Shown one piece after another: positions 35,616 through 45,057 of a stretch of DNA of 64,000 bases. Numbering within the stretch: the stretch's first letter is position 1; the number at the start of each line of letters is the position of its first letter. This stretch comes from an uncultured Helicobacter sp. (GTDB lineage Bacteria > Campylobacterota > Campylobacteria > Campylobacterales > Helicobacteraceae), in NCBI RefSeq assembly GCF_910577135.1, contig NZ_CAJTLL010000001.1, positions 1-64,000 on the forward strand, in the 5' to 3' direction. A program made the translations under genes and the position numbers. The notes below the pieces were generated by a model, which was given only the letters and a program-made list of their open reading frames with translations, was not told the origin of the DNA and searched no databases.

Positions 35616-37028
35616 ATGAGTTTTTTTTCTATTGAATTTAGTATTCTCCTATTGCTATTTTTTATTCTATATTGGAGCATTCCATTCTTATCGTGGCGTA
35701 ACCTCTCTCTCCTTGCTTTTAATTACCTTGTTATTTATCTTTTTAGCCCCTATTTTGCCCTCATTGTGCTTATCTATACCTGCCTTGTGTATTCCCTTGC
35801 TCTTTTTATCGATAGCTTGCGAACGCGTTTTGCGCTTCTTGCTTCTATGATATTTGTGTTACTTTTTTTGTGTTTCTTTAAATATTATTCATATATTAAA
35901 GATGAGTTTGACGCGCTTCTTGCGCTTTTGGGGCTTGATTTTTTAGAAATAGATATTATCTTTCCCTTAGGCATTAGCTTTTATACCTTTGCTTCTATCA
36001 CCTATTTGTGCTCTGTGTATGAAAATAGCAAATACCTTGCACAAGATGATTACTATCAAGAAGAGAATCCTGCACTAGAAAGCTTTGTTGGGGTGGCGAC
36101 TTATCTTTCATTTTTTGCTACTTTTATGGCAGGTCCCATTATGAGAAGTGAATCTTTCTTCTCTCAATATCACACAAAACGTGAGTTTGGCTCGATTGAT
36201 ATGATTATTACCCTTATATTATTTGGATTTGTGAAAAAGGCAATTATTGCAAACTATTTAGGCATTTATGCTATGCCTATCTTAAATACCCCTTTTGAAT
36301 ACCATGCTTTAGAGCTTTTAAGCGCACTTTTTGCATACAGCATTCAGCTTTATTGTGATTTTAGCGGATATGTAAATTTAGTTTGTGCGTTTGGACTTAT
36401 GCTTGGATTCACCCTGCCGCTTAACTTTAATATGCCCTATATGGCAAAAAATTTGAAAGATTTTTGGAGTAGATGGCATATTAGCCTCTCAACCTTCATA
36501 CGTGATTATATCTATATCCCACTTGGTGGAAATAAAAAGGGTTTTTTGAACACACAACTTTTTGTGCTTATCGCTTTTGGGCTTTCTGGCTTATGGCATG
36601 GCAATACTCTAACTTTTCTTATTTGGGGGCTAATGCACGGCTTCGGTATTGTTTGGCTCAATGTGTTACGAAAACTTGGAATTGATTTACATAATGTGCC
36701 TTTTGTAGGAGCATTTTTTACATTCCTTTTTGTAAGTTTTTGCTGGATTTTCTTTTACTATCATTCGCTTGAAGAGGTGAGAGGATTTTTTCTTGCATTT
36801 TATTATGGCTTTACTCTACCTGTGCCATTTTATACGTGGGCATTACTTGGTGGATTTCTTGTGCTTTTTGTATGTTATCCTCTTATGCGCGATTCTATGG
36901 AAATATGCCAAAAAGCCTTAGCTTTTATTCCGTGGGTTATTAAGCCCATCATTTTAAGTGTCATTTTTACGTTATGTATTGTCATTATGCCCTCTGGCAT
37001 ACCTCATTTTATTTATGCGAGTTTCTAA
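35616..37028 (+). CDS. patA: MBOAT family O-acyltransferase (AlgI/PatA-like)
   Basis: A 470-residue polytopic membrane O-acyltransferase. FPLGISFYTFASITYLCSVYE (two segments near 108-128), LKDFWSRWHISLSTFIRDYIYIPLGG (about 284-310) and GLSGLWHGNTLTFLIWGLMHG with the catalytic histidines (about 325-346) are conserved. In Helicobacter and Campylobacter the comparable gene carries acetyl groups across the inner membrane for peptidoglycan O-acetylation. Two SGNH proteins follow directly, as expected for a PatA/PatB-type system. The stop overlaps the next start (TAATG). The symbol is given on context; alginate-type acetylation cannot be excluded. Confidence 0.8.
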   Translation: MSFFSIEFSILLLLFFILYWSIPFLSWRNLSLLAFNYLVIYLFSPYFALIVLIYTCLVYSLALFIDSLRTRFALLASMIFVLLFLCFFKYYSYIKDEFDALLALLGLDFLEIDIIFPLGISFYTFASITYLCSVYENSKYLAQDDYYQEENPALESFVGVATYLSFFATFMAGPIMRSESFFSQYHTKREFGSIDMIITLILFGFVKKAIIANYLGIYAMPILNTPFEYHALELLSALFAYSIQLYCDFSGYVNLVCAFGLMLGFTLPLNFNMPYMAKNLKDFWSRWHISLSTFIRDYIYIPLGGNKKGFLNTQLFVLIAFGLSGLWHGNTLTFLIWGLMHGFGIVWLNVLRKLGIDLHNVPFVGAFFTFLFVSFCWIFFYYHSLEEVRGFFLAFYYGFTLPVPFYTWALLGGFLVLFVCYPLMRDSMEICQKALAFIPWVIKPIILSVIFTLCIVIMPSGIPHFIYASF

Positions 37029-38194
37029 TGCAGCAGGCAAAATTTATATTTATCGCCTTTTTCACACTTTTGCAGCTTCTCATCATACTGCATAGCTCCA
37101 TACTCATATATATAGAACAGCAATACCACAATTTTAGTGAATCCCAACATCCCCTTACCCAAGTCTTAAATATCATCTATCAAAACACAATGCTACAAGA
37201 GAATATACTTTTTACCTATACAGATGGTGCTATAAATACTCTCAATACCCTCTCTAGCAATTTTTTTAGTTTTCATCAAAGCCCTCAAAAAACAGCAGCA
37301 AAGGAGCAAAGTAAAACACCTCATTCTACTTCATCTCTCAAACCTCCCATTTCAAAAACTACTCCCCCCCCCCACAATCCCCATAGTGAAGTAGCCAAGA
37401 GTATGCCCATAGAGAATACTCGCCATTTTTTTAATCATAAAGAATCTTCCCATACGGAGATACAAGCAGAAGTAGCAACAAACCAACCTCAAAAGATTCG
37501 GCCTCCCATAGTGGAGAGTTACACACCTATACGCGCCATTAGCAATCCCCGAATAAAGATTGAAGAAGGCTCATCTGTCCTACTTGTGGGAGATTCTATG
37601 ATGCAAGGTGTCGCCCCCTATATGCTAAAAACCTTTAAAAAAATGAATCTACAAGGAATCAACCTTAGCAAACACAGCACAGGCTTAACCTACAAGCATT
37701 ATTTTGATTGGGCGGAGGCAATTAAAGATGCCTTTAGTAAAAATGACAATATTGCCCTTGTGGTTGTGCTTTTGGGTGCAAACGATCCTTGGACGATAAA
37801 GAAAAATATTGCCTTTAAAAGCCCTTTATGGGAGGAAATCTACACTCAACGCATAGAAGAAATCCTTATCATAGCCCAATCCAATGGCGCTCGTATAGTT
37901 TGGTATGAGATTCCTTCTGTGAGAGAAAAATCCCTTAATGATAAGCTTATGTATCTTAATAGCCTGTATGAGCGCGAAATGAGAAGTGGTGGGGAATATT
38001 TTTTACAGAGCAATGGCATTGTTACACAAGGAGGGAAGTATTCTGCATTTATCAAAAATAAAAGTGGCAAAAGTGTGCAAGTGCGCGATGATGATGGGGT
38101 ACATTTCACTTCAAAGGGATATCAAATAATGGCAAATATCTTTCTCAATGCACTTGAGATTAGCCCCCTAGAAGATTCTATAAAAAAGCAATAA
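37028..38194 (+). CDS. DUF459-like SGNH hydrolase with phase-variable linker
   Basis: The ATG at 37028 overlaps the patA stop (TAATG) and is preferred over upstream starts; 388 residues. One N-terminal membrane span (residues 4-26) is followed by a proline/serine/threonine-rich linker of about 150 residues containing the C10 tract (residues 112-115, PPP). The C-terminal SGNH domain has LLVGDSMMQG (Ser, about 184-193), LLGANDPW (about 247-254) and DDGVHFTSKGY (Asp/His, about 352-362). It should act in the periplasm on O-acetylated glycan. A change in the C-tract would remove the whole catalytic domain. Confidence 0.82.
   Translation: MQQAKFIFIAFFTLLQLLIILHSSILIYIEQQYHNFSESQHPLTQVLNIIYQNTMLQENILFTYTDGAINTLNTLSSNFFSFHQSPQKTAAKEQSKTPHSTSSLKPPISKTTPPPHNPHSEVAKSMPIENTRHFFNHKESSHTEIQAEVATNQPQKIRPPIVESYTPIRAISNPRIKIEEGSSVLLVGDSMMQGVAPYMLKTFKKMNLQGINLSKHSTGLTYKHYFDWAEAIKDAFSKNDNIALVVVLLGANDPWTIKKNIAFKSPLWEEIYTQRIEEILIIAQSNGARIVWYEIPSVREKSLNDKLMYLNSLYEREMRSGGEYFLQSNGIVTQGGKYSAFIKNKSGKSVQVRDDDGVHFTSKGYQIMANIFLNALEISPLEDSIKKQ
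37363..37372. repeat. 10-C tract inside SGNH hydrolase gene
   Basis: ACT-ACT followed by exactly ten C and CAC. In the present length the downstream frame is open (ON state). The tract lies between the membrane anchor and the catalytic domain, the typical place for a contingency locus. Confidence 0.9.
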
Positions 38195-38204
38195 GGGAAA
38201 TGCT

Positions 38205-39416
38205 ATGAAAATATGCCTACTCTATTTGTGTTTGTGCGTATTTGCATTTTGTGCAGATTATCCACTCAAATCCATAGGTATTGCTTTAAGCAAACCCGAG
38301 CAAGTCGCCAAGATTCCCACATTAAGCAAGAACCTCTTAGAATCTACAAGCGGTATAAAAAACTACCAAAATGGCATATCTCCCACTTTTAAAGCAAAGC
38401 TACAAACAAGGGAAAATCTCATTATTAGAATCTTGGGAGATTCACATATTGCTGGGGATTTTATCTCCCATAGGCTACGAGGATTGATGTTTGAAGAATA
38501 TACTTTTGGTCTGGTGTATCCTTTGTTTCCTGCTTATCATCAGCATATCGCCCTCAAATATGAAAGCTCTAATTTTGAAGTCCTCAATTCTCGCGATAAT
38601 GAGCTTGATGAATATCCCTTGGGTGGCATAGTGGCAAAACCTATAGAGCTACCCGCCCATATCACACTCTCACCTCAAAACACCACAGAACAAACACTAA
38701 GCAAAATCATATTCAAATCCACTAACCAAAATAGTGCGCTTGTAATTGAGGACAGCGCAAAGCAGCAATTTATTATTAACGCCAAACACCCTTTTGTATG
38801 GCAGATTCTCACGCTTAAATTACGCTATCCTATCACCATTCACGCCCTCAACGAAAAAGTGCTGCTTGGAGGGTTATTTATCTCCAATGAAGAAGGGGCA
38901 AACAATATCATTGAGAATCTTGGTATCAATGGAGCTAAGGCAGATATTTGGCTCAAATGGGATAAAGAGCTGTTTATGCAGCAAATGCGTATCCTCCCAG
39001 CAGATTTATATATATTATGCTATGGCTCAAATGACGCACTTTATAGTAATTTTAACGAAGCACTTTTTTTGAAAAATTATGGCAATTTGATTGACACCAT
39101 AAAGGCAGCAAATCCAAATGCAAATATTTTACTCCTATCGCCTCCGCCTGTAGTGCAAAAGGTAAGCAATGCGACAAAACGTAAAAAAGCCGTATATAAA
39201 CTCACCAAAAATGCCAACCCTGTTAAAACTGCCATTGTTAAACTTGCTCAAGAGAAGCAAATAATGCTTTTTAGTATGGAGGATTTTATCAATGAAAGCG
39301 GAGGCAAAGCTAAATGGGAGAGTGCTAATCTCGCAAAACCCGATGTGCATTTACTCCCTAATGGTTATAGACTCATCGCCGATAAACTCTATTATGAACT
39401 TATGAAACTTGAATAA
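38205..39416 (+). CDS. SGNH/GDSL-type esterase, PatB-like
   Basis: A 403-residue secreted protein with a signal peptide (MKICLLYLCLCVFAFCA). SGNH motifs are RILGDSHIAGDF (Ser, about 77-88), LCYGSNDALY (Asn, about 269-278) and KPDVHLLPNGYRLIAD (Asp/His, about 379-394). Being next to patA it could be the PatB-type transferase that places acetyl on peptidoglycan, or an esterase that removes it. It follows the DUF459-like gene by 10 bases and ends the cluster. Confidence 0.8.
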   Translation: MKICLLYLCLCVFAFCADYPLKSIGIALSKPEQVAKIPTLSKNLLESTSGIKNYQNGISPTFKAKLQTRENLIIRILGDSHIAGDFISHRLRGLMFEEYTFGLVYPLFPAYHQHIALKYESSNFEVLNSRDNELDEYPLGGIVAKPIELPAHITLSPQNTTEQTLSKIIFKSTNQNSALVIEDSAKQQFIINAKHPFVWQILTLKLRYPITIHALNEKVLLGGLFISNEEGANNIIENLGINGAKADIWLKWDKELFMQQMRILPADLYILCYGSNDALYSNFNEALFLKNYGNLIDTIKAANPNANILLLSPPPVVQKVSNATKRKKAVYKLTKNANPVKTAIVKLAQEKQIMLFSMEDFINESGGKAKWESANLAKPDVHLLPNGYRLIADKLYYELMKLE

Positions 39417-39544
39417 TCCACAAATTTTATTTAAGAGAGTCTATCTTACAAAAAAGCGATGTTAAATAGCTTAAATAAAGGTTAGCTTGATATGCCTACT
39501 TACTTGTTATTTTTACTCAAAACATATCATTTATATCAAAAATC

Positions 39545-41590
39545 TTATTTAAAAAGATTATTAAGCAATTTTTGCGCTCCTTCTTTTACCCTATCATCTT
39601 TAATATATTTATCAATGGCTTGTTCTGCACCTTGAGTGATTGCCTTACTCGCTTCAGCCTTAATCAGCTCATTTGCATCAATGCTAATAGTGGGTGAGGA
39701 GAGGCTATTGCGAGCTTTGAGATAAATATATTTATCTTTGATTTGAAATTTTACATCAGCATTAATCGTGCCTTTATCTGTGTCAATACTCGCTCCTTGT
39801 GCGGCAATAGTAGTATTAGCACTTTTTAAGCCAATATCAGTAGTGATGATATTTTTATCAATCACCGCATTTAACCCCGCATTTTCATAGCTTTCTTTTG
39901 TAATATCCGTCTTTAGGTATTTAGCAGTCAAATCTGTTACTTGATTAGGCATCAGTTTGCCATTGCTAAGAACAGCTTTGAGCGTGCCTTTTTCTGTTAA
40001 GGTATCATAGTTTAAATCCCCATTCATATCCGAGCTAAAGACTTCAGGGAGTTGCACGATTTTGAAAAGTTTTAAGGTATTGACATCTTTTAATGAAGCG
40101 GTGAGTTTATTGCCATCAAGCACAGCATCTATATTGCCCCCGAGCGATTGTGTATAAAAATCTGCATAGAGGTTCTCTGCGAGTTTAGCTATACCTGTGG
40201 CTTTGAAATCCCCGGCAAGTTCCACACCAGTAGCAAATTTAAGCTTTTTGAGATTAGGGATAGTGGCTTCATAAGGAGCAGAAAATATCATATCATTAAG
40301 ATTAATACTTGTTTTTGCAAGTTTTACCTGTGCTATATCAGAATCTAAAGTCGTATTTGCCTCCCCTACGCCCTTATCAAGCCCTATATTAGATTTAAGC
40401 GTGAATTTGGTATTAGGCATATCTAAGTCCATCTCCTTTTTCATTACGGCGTTATTAGTCGTGCCAGAGAGCGTGAGGGCTGTTGTCGTAGAAATCCCCG
40501 CGTCCAAATCGCTCACTACCGAATCTAAATTCAAATTCATAGTCGCATAGCGTGGCATATATATCATCCATAAAAGCGTATCTAGACGTAAATTTTTAAT
40601 ATGTGCTTCAGCAGTCTTAGGTGCGAGTTCTTCAAGTGTGGCAGTATAGGTGGTAGTAGAGTTTGCCACGTCCGAGCTACCATTTATCACTAAAGATTCC
40701 ATTCCACCCTTAACTTTACCTTTTGTGCTAAAAGCTCCTCGTATAGGCATTCCTACCAAAGGCGTGAAAGCAGATAAATCGCTTAGGCTCACATCATAGG
40801 TTGTTTGCGTGGTAAGTTCATTAATGAGCGTTTGCCCTTGAGAGTGGATATTGCCAATATTGGCATTGAAACTAAGGTCGTGATTAAGTTTATCCATATC
40901 AAAGAGGGCATTGAGTGTAATCACAAATGTGGTCTTTGGCACATCAATTTCAAAATCTTTTTTAATTAATGCGCTATCAACCAAGCCTTGCGCAACACCC
41001 AAAAGCGCATTACCATTAAAATTCATCTCCGCATCGCCTTTGATATCTGCTTCAAGATTAAGTGCCCCACTTGCATAAGGCTTCATGCCACCCATAGCAA
41101 GAGCTTCTCTAATTTGCAAGTCTTTGATATGTGCCTTAATAGAAGTAGGTGAATAATCCTCTAAAAGCAGCGCAATATCAGTAAAAGATTTTGCAATATC
41201 ACTTATAGTGTGAATTTCAAGGCGATTGAGCGTGCCTTTAAGCGTGGTATTAATGATAAATGCACCCTGCAATGGCGTATCCACAAGTTCCCCTAGCGGA
41301 GAAATATCCCTCGCATCAACTTTGAATATCAAATCAAGTGTTTGGGAAAAGAGGGAGAAATCTCCATTAAGCGTAATGAGAATCTTATCATTATGCGTGA
41401 TAAGCACATCTATGCTTGAAAATCCTAGAGAGAATTTCTCCACATCAAGCTTGATAGGCGCATAATTGTCCACTTGTCCTTGAATGATACTCTTTACCAA
41501 CGCATTACCCGGAGGTGTGAAAAGCACTCCAAGAATCAGTACTATGAGTGCTAGAAAGATACCAAGTATCCACAAAAGTATTTTTTTCAT
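39545..41590 (-). CDS. AsmA-like periplasmic protein
   Basis: The ATG at 41590 has a perfect GGAGG five bases upstream and is preferred over the ATG at 41602; 681 residues. One N-terminal membrane anchor (residues 4-25) is followed by FTPPGNALVKSIIQGQV, typical of AsmA/TamB-like proteins, and by hundreds of residues of alternating beta-strand pattern with repeated 'EELAPKTAEAHIKNL' / 'EDYSPTSIKAHIKDL' units. Such proteins form long beta-groove lipid bridges between inner and outer membrane. It is downstream of ccsBA on the same strand with a 21-base gap. Family placement rests on overall style. Confidence 0.65.
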   Translation of the reverse strand: MKKILLWILGIFLALIVLILGVLFTPPGNALVKSIIQGQVDNYAPIKLDVEKFSLGFSSIDVLITHNDKILITLNGDFSLFSQTLDLIFKVDARDISPLGELVDTPLQGAFIINTTLKGTLNRLEIHTISDIAKSFTDIALLLEDYSPTSIKAHIKDLQIREALAMGGMKPYASGALNLEADIKGDAEMNFNGNALLGVAQGLVDSALIKKDFEIDVPKTTFVITLNALFDMDKLNHDLSFNANIGNIHSQGQTLINELTTQTTYDVSLSDLSAFTPLVGMPIRGAFSTKGKVKGGMESLVINGSSDVANSTTTYTATLEELAPKTAEAHIKNLRLDTLLWMIYMPRYATMNLNLDSVVSDLDAGISTTTALTLSGTTNNAVMKKEMDLDMPNTKFTLKSNIGLDKGVGEANTTLDSDIAQVKLAKTSINLNDMIFSAPYEATIPNLKKLKFATGVELAGDFKATGIAKLAENLYADFYTQSLGGNIDAVLDGNKLTASLKDVNTLKLFKIVQLPEVFSSDMNGDLNYDTLTEKGTLKAVLSNGKLMPNQVTDLTAKYLKTDITKESYENAGLNAVIDKNIITTDIGLKSANTTIAAQGASIDTDKGTINADVKFQIKDKYIYLKARNSLSSPTISIDANELIKAEASKAITQGAEQAIDKYIKDDRVKEGAQKLLNNLFK

Positions 41591-41611
41591 TTTGTCCTCC
41601 ATTAAAGCGAT

Positions 41612-44455
41612 TTAAGAAATTTTAGGCATTTCAAGCTGTCTACCTCTACTTGCCCCAAGTATAAGCACAAAGATTAAAGCCACCATAATTTTTACCCACA
41701 ATGGCACAGGTACAGCCTCGCCTGCAGCATAGCTGTGCATACCGGAGAGATAAAAATTCACCCCAAAATATGTCATAAGGATTGAGAAAAAGCCTACCAC
41801 AGAAGCAGTAGCGAGAATAAAGGGGAGATTATACTTAAAGACAAAGCGCAAATGCAAAATAATCGCATACACACCTATGCTAATAAGCGCCCAAGTTTCT
41901 TTAGAATCCCAGCCCCAATATCGCCCCCAAGATTCATTTGCCCAAATCCCACCGAGGAAATTCCCCACTGTGAGTAAAAATAGCCCTAGAATCATACCCA
42001 TTTCATTAAGCGCACTTAGCGATAGAATAGAATTATCAATATTTGCCTTCACTTGCGAGGAGAAGTTAATCTTTGAAGCCCTTAAGACAAACATCACAAG
42101 CGTGATAAGCCCTAGCATAAAACATAATCCTAAGAATCCATAACTTGCAGTAATCACGGATACGTGGATATTGAGCCAATAGGATTTCAGCACAGGGACA
42201 AGATTCCCAATCTGTGGGTCCATAGAACCAAGATGTGCGACAAAAAGTGTAATACCCGAAAGAAAACTCGCCGCGCATAATGCGAGATTTGAGCGTCTAA
42301 AGCATATCACCCCAGAGAGGATAGCTGCCCACGCAATATAAAGCATTGATTCATAGGCGTTGCTCCAAGGAGCGTGTCCGCTCACATACCACCGCAAAGC
42401 TAATGCACAAGTGTGAATCACAAATAATGCAAACAAGAGGGCATAAAATACTTTATGCACGAGTGCTCTCATAGGCTTATTAGTGAGAATCCCGCTTAGT
42501 ACGACAATGAAAAATATAATGCTTATAAAGATATAAGGATATATGAGCTGGTGAAAGGGATTGTAGGTATTGAGCAAGATTTCAGAATCCACTTTCGCAT
42601 CAGATATAAGCGTATTTTCACCATATTGCTGCTGATAGGAGCGCATTTCCTGCACGGCTTTTATGGCTTGCTCCCATTGATTATTTGCTAATCCATTTTC
42701 CACACCTTCTGCGAAATCTTTATAAATATGTAAAAGCTGCGTTGCCCTCACCGTATCGGCTGCTGCTACTGCAGAGCTAATGGCTTCAAGTGGATAGAGC
42801 CATTGATTGTTTTCTACTTTACTATCGGGGAAGATTCTAAGCACCTGCCCGGTGTAAATGAGAAATGCTACGTTAATGCGCTCATCTACGCTAATCACAT
42901 CTTTTTCAAAGGTATCACGTAGGGCAGGATCCTTACGATTAGCCTCTTCTACATAATTTTGCAAAACATACTGCCCATCAGCAAAAACGTCATTAAAAGC
43001 AATATACTTTTGATTTTCATCAACACCTAGAATCTGCCTTAGTTTGGGGCTTTTAGTCACTATCATTTGCACACTTTGCCACTCTTGCGGATAAAAAATC
43101 ATACCTAAAAAGATTTGTGTAGGATTTAAGCCTAAAAAGGTATTTTTTTGTGTGATTTTATGAATGTAATCATTTGTAAGCGTGTGGAGTGGCTTTGTGC
43201 GTCCGCCAAAGTCTTGCACAAGGACTTTGTTAAATTCTTGAGTAAGTGGGGTTGAATCCTGCAAAGCCTTTATCATCGTAGGAATATCCTGTAAATGTAG
43301 CATATTCTTTGTCTCTTGAGTAGCAGTATGCGTACTATCTATTTCGTGCGTGGCGGCAATATTTGGCATAGCATAGGTATTTTGAGGCAATGTGAGTAAA
43401 GCTAGAACAACACATAGGACAAAGGCAAAAAATTGCTGTGTTTTTAAGAATCTCCCTAGCATAGCAAAACGTCCGTTTTTATCAAAAAGCAGCCATATCA
43501 CACCGATGATGAGCATAGTATAGCCGATATAAGTAGGATTTTTGCCCGGGTCATTATTCACAGAGAGAATTGTGCCGCCCTCATCTTGGTGATAAGAGGA
43601 TTGGAAAAAGCGATAACCGCCATAATCAAGCACATTATTCATAAAGATTCTAAAAGGCATAGGTGGCCTATCTCCATCAAGCACTTCTACTTGTGAGGCA
43701 TACGAGGCAGGGGAGTTTGACCCTGGATAGCGCTCAAGCTCAAAATTTTTAAGCGTAATTTTGAAAGGAAGTGGAATATGATCGACACCCCACGCAAAAT
43801 AAACCTTATATCCATCTATTTCACGTATTGTAATACCCTCTTTTTTAGGGGCTTCATCGCCATCTCTTACAAGCATTATATGAAAATCCTTGTCTAAAAA
43901 ATTCATATCAGCATTGAGCAAAAAGATACCATTAGGGACATTATCCTTCATAAGTTCGCCTGTTTCAAGCTTTAAGGGCTTGTCAAAAAAATCAATCGTA
44001 CGTTTGATATGGCTATTGATTTTATCATCTATAAAAGTGGGAATCTTCGCATATTGTGTATCGCCCTGTGAATTTACTACTTGGATGAAGATATAATGCT
44101 CACTTGTGCTAATGGTATTTGCACTTTCCCCCTCTCTTATACTCATAAGCCCCTCAAAGCCAAAATGCCGTGTAATCCCCGCCCCAATAATAATCACAAT
44201 AAAAGAGGTATGCAAAAGTAAAGAGGCATATCTCTTCCTCTCCCACGCTTTTGAAGTGATCAAGCAACCAATAAGGGAAAGCAAAAGCCACAAATGCAAC
44301 ATTTCAAACCAAAAGGCATTATATACATAATACCGCGCTGCCAATGTGCCATCAAACTTTTCAATAAATGTCGCTATCCCGCAGGCAATAGCATATATAG
44401 CCATTAGCACAAGCACCACTTTCATAGAGCAAAACAGGCTTTTAATAATACTCAT
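41612..44455 (-). CDS. ccsBA: Fused ResB-CcsA cytochrome c synthetase
   Basis: A 947-residue fusion of ResB/CcsB (about residues 1-340, with four spans and a large periplasmic loop) and CcsA/CcmC (about 610-947). The heme-handling WWD motif is ESWGRYWGWDSKETWA (about 836-851). The extra central region (about 360-600) is periplasmic. The protein exports heme and attaches it to CxxCH apocytochromes. The start overlaps the thioredoxin-like gene stop (TAATG), and the order hemH-thioredoxin-like-ccsBA equals H. pylori HP0376-HP0378, linking heme synthesis to cytochrome assembly. Confidence 0.95.
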   Translation of the reverse strand: MSIIKSLFCSMKVVLVLMAIYAIACGIATFIEKFDGTLAARYYVYNAFWFEMLHLWLLLSLIGCLITSKAWERKRYASLLLHTSFIVIIIGAGITRHFGFEGLMSIREGESANTISTSEHYIFIQVVNSQGDTQYAKIPTFIDDKINSHIKRTIDFFDKPLKLETGELMKDNVPNGIFLLNADMNFLDKDFHIMLVRDGDEAPKKEGITIREIDGYKVYFAWGVDHIPLPFKITLKNFELERYPGSNSPASYASQVEVLDGDRPPMPFRIFMNNVLDYGGYRFFQSSYHQDEGGTILSVNNDPGKNPTYIGYTMLIIGVIWLLFDKNGRFAMLGRFLKTQQFFAFVLCVVLALLTLPQNTYAMPNIAATHEIDSTHTATQETKNMLHLQDIPTMIKALQDSTPLTQEFNKVLVQDFGGRTKPLHTLTNDYIHKITQKNTFLGLNPTQIFLGMIFYPQEWQSVQMIVTKSPKLRQILGVDENQKYIAFNDVFADGQYVLQNYVEEANRKDPALRDTFEKDVISVDERINVAFLIYTGQVLRIFPDSKVENNQWLYPLEAISSAVAAADTVRATQLLHIYKDFAEGVENGLANNQWEQAIKAVQEMRSYQQQYGENTLISDAKVDSEILLNTYNPFHQLIYPYIFISIIFFIVVLSGILTNKPMRALVHKVFYALLFALFVIHTCALALRWYVSGHAPWSNAYESMLYIAWAAILSGVICFRRSNLALCAASFLSGITLFVAHLGSMDPQIGNLVPVLKSYWLNIHVSVITASYGFLGLCFMLGLITLVMFVLRASKINFSSQVKANIDNSILSLSALNEMGMILGLFLLTVGNFLGGIWANESWGRYWGWDSKETWALISIGVYAIILHLRFVFKYNLPFILATASVVGFFSILMTYFGVNFYLSGMHSYAAGEAVPVPLWVKIMVALIFVLILGASRGRQLEMPKIS

Positions 44456-45057
44456 TAGAGCAATTCCTCTCTTATCTCATTATTGATTTGTTTAACGTCT
44501 TTACCTTTCCATTTACCACTTGCCATATAATCTAAGATTTTAATCATAGATTCGCTAGGGAGGTAGCCGGGCAGCTCATAAATACTCTTGCCTTGCGTAT
44601 CTACAAACACAAGTGTAGGTGTGGGACGCAAAGGAGATTTAACATAGGATTCTATAAGCTGGTGGGTATTAAAGCTTTGGGTATCCTCACCTCTATAGAG
44701 GATATGCTTTTTCGTGTAGCTAGAATTGATATAATAAGGCAAGAAGCGCTCTTGAAGTGTTTGCTTCAGCTGGGAATTTTGCGCAATATCACCTTTTAAT
44801 TTATCGCAATAAAAGCAGTTATTTCTTGCAAAAATAAAAAGCGTGAGTTTGTCATCTTTGTTTGTATAGAGATGTTTAGTATCTAAAAATACATCCTCTA
44901 ATCCCGCATAACTCGCCCTATCTACACTTTCAGCTTGTTTAAGAATCTCATCTGCATTTTTTGCTCCTGTGGAGATTTTCACCTCCTGCTCCTCGCTACA
45001 AGCCCATAAAAATAAGCCCATAATGCCACCCATGGCATATATTGTAATACGTCTCAT
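44455..45057 (-). CDS. Periplasmic thioredoxin-fold protein of cytochrome c maturation (HP0377-like)
   Basis: A 200-residue protein with an N-terminal hydrophobic segment ending in a lipobox-like LWAC (cysteine 19), so probably a lipoprotein or membrane-anchored. The redox motif is CFYC (NNCFYCDKLK, about residue 81) and the cis-proline region is LRPTPTLVFVD (about 143). It should reduce apocytochrome cysteines or other disulfides before heme attachment by CcsBA, with which it is translationally coupled. It follows hemH directly (TAA-ATG). Confidence 0.88.
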   Translation of the reverse strand: MRRITIYAMGGIMGLFLWACSEEQEVKISTGAKNADEILKQAESVDRASYAGLEDVFLDTKHLYTNKDDKLTLFIFARNNCFYCDKLKGDIAQNSQLKQTLQERFLPYYINSSYTKKHILYRGEDTQSFNTHQLIESYVKSPLRPTPTLVFVDTQGKSIYELPGYLPSESMIKILDYMASGKWKGKDVKQINNEIREELL

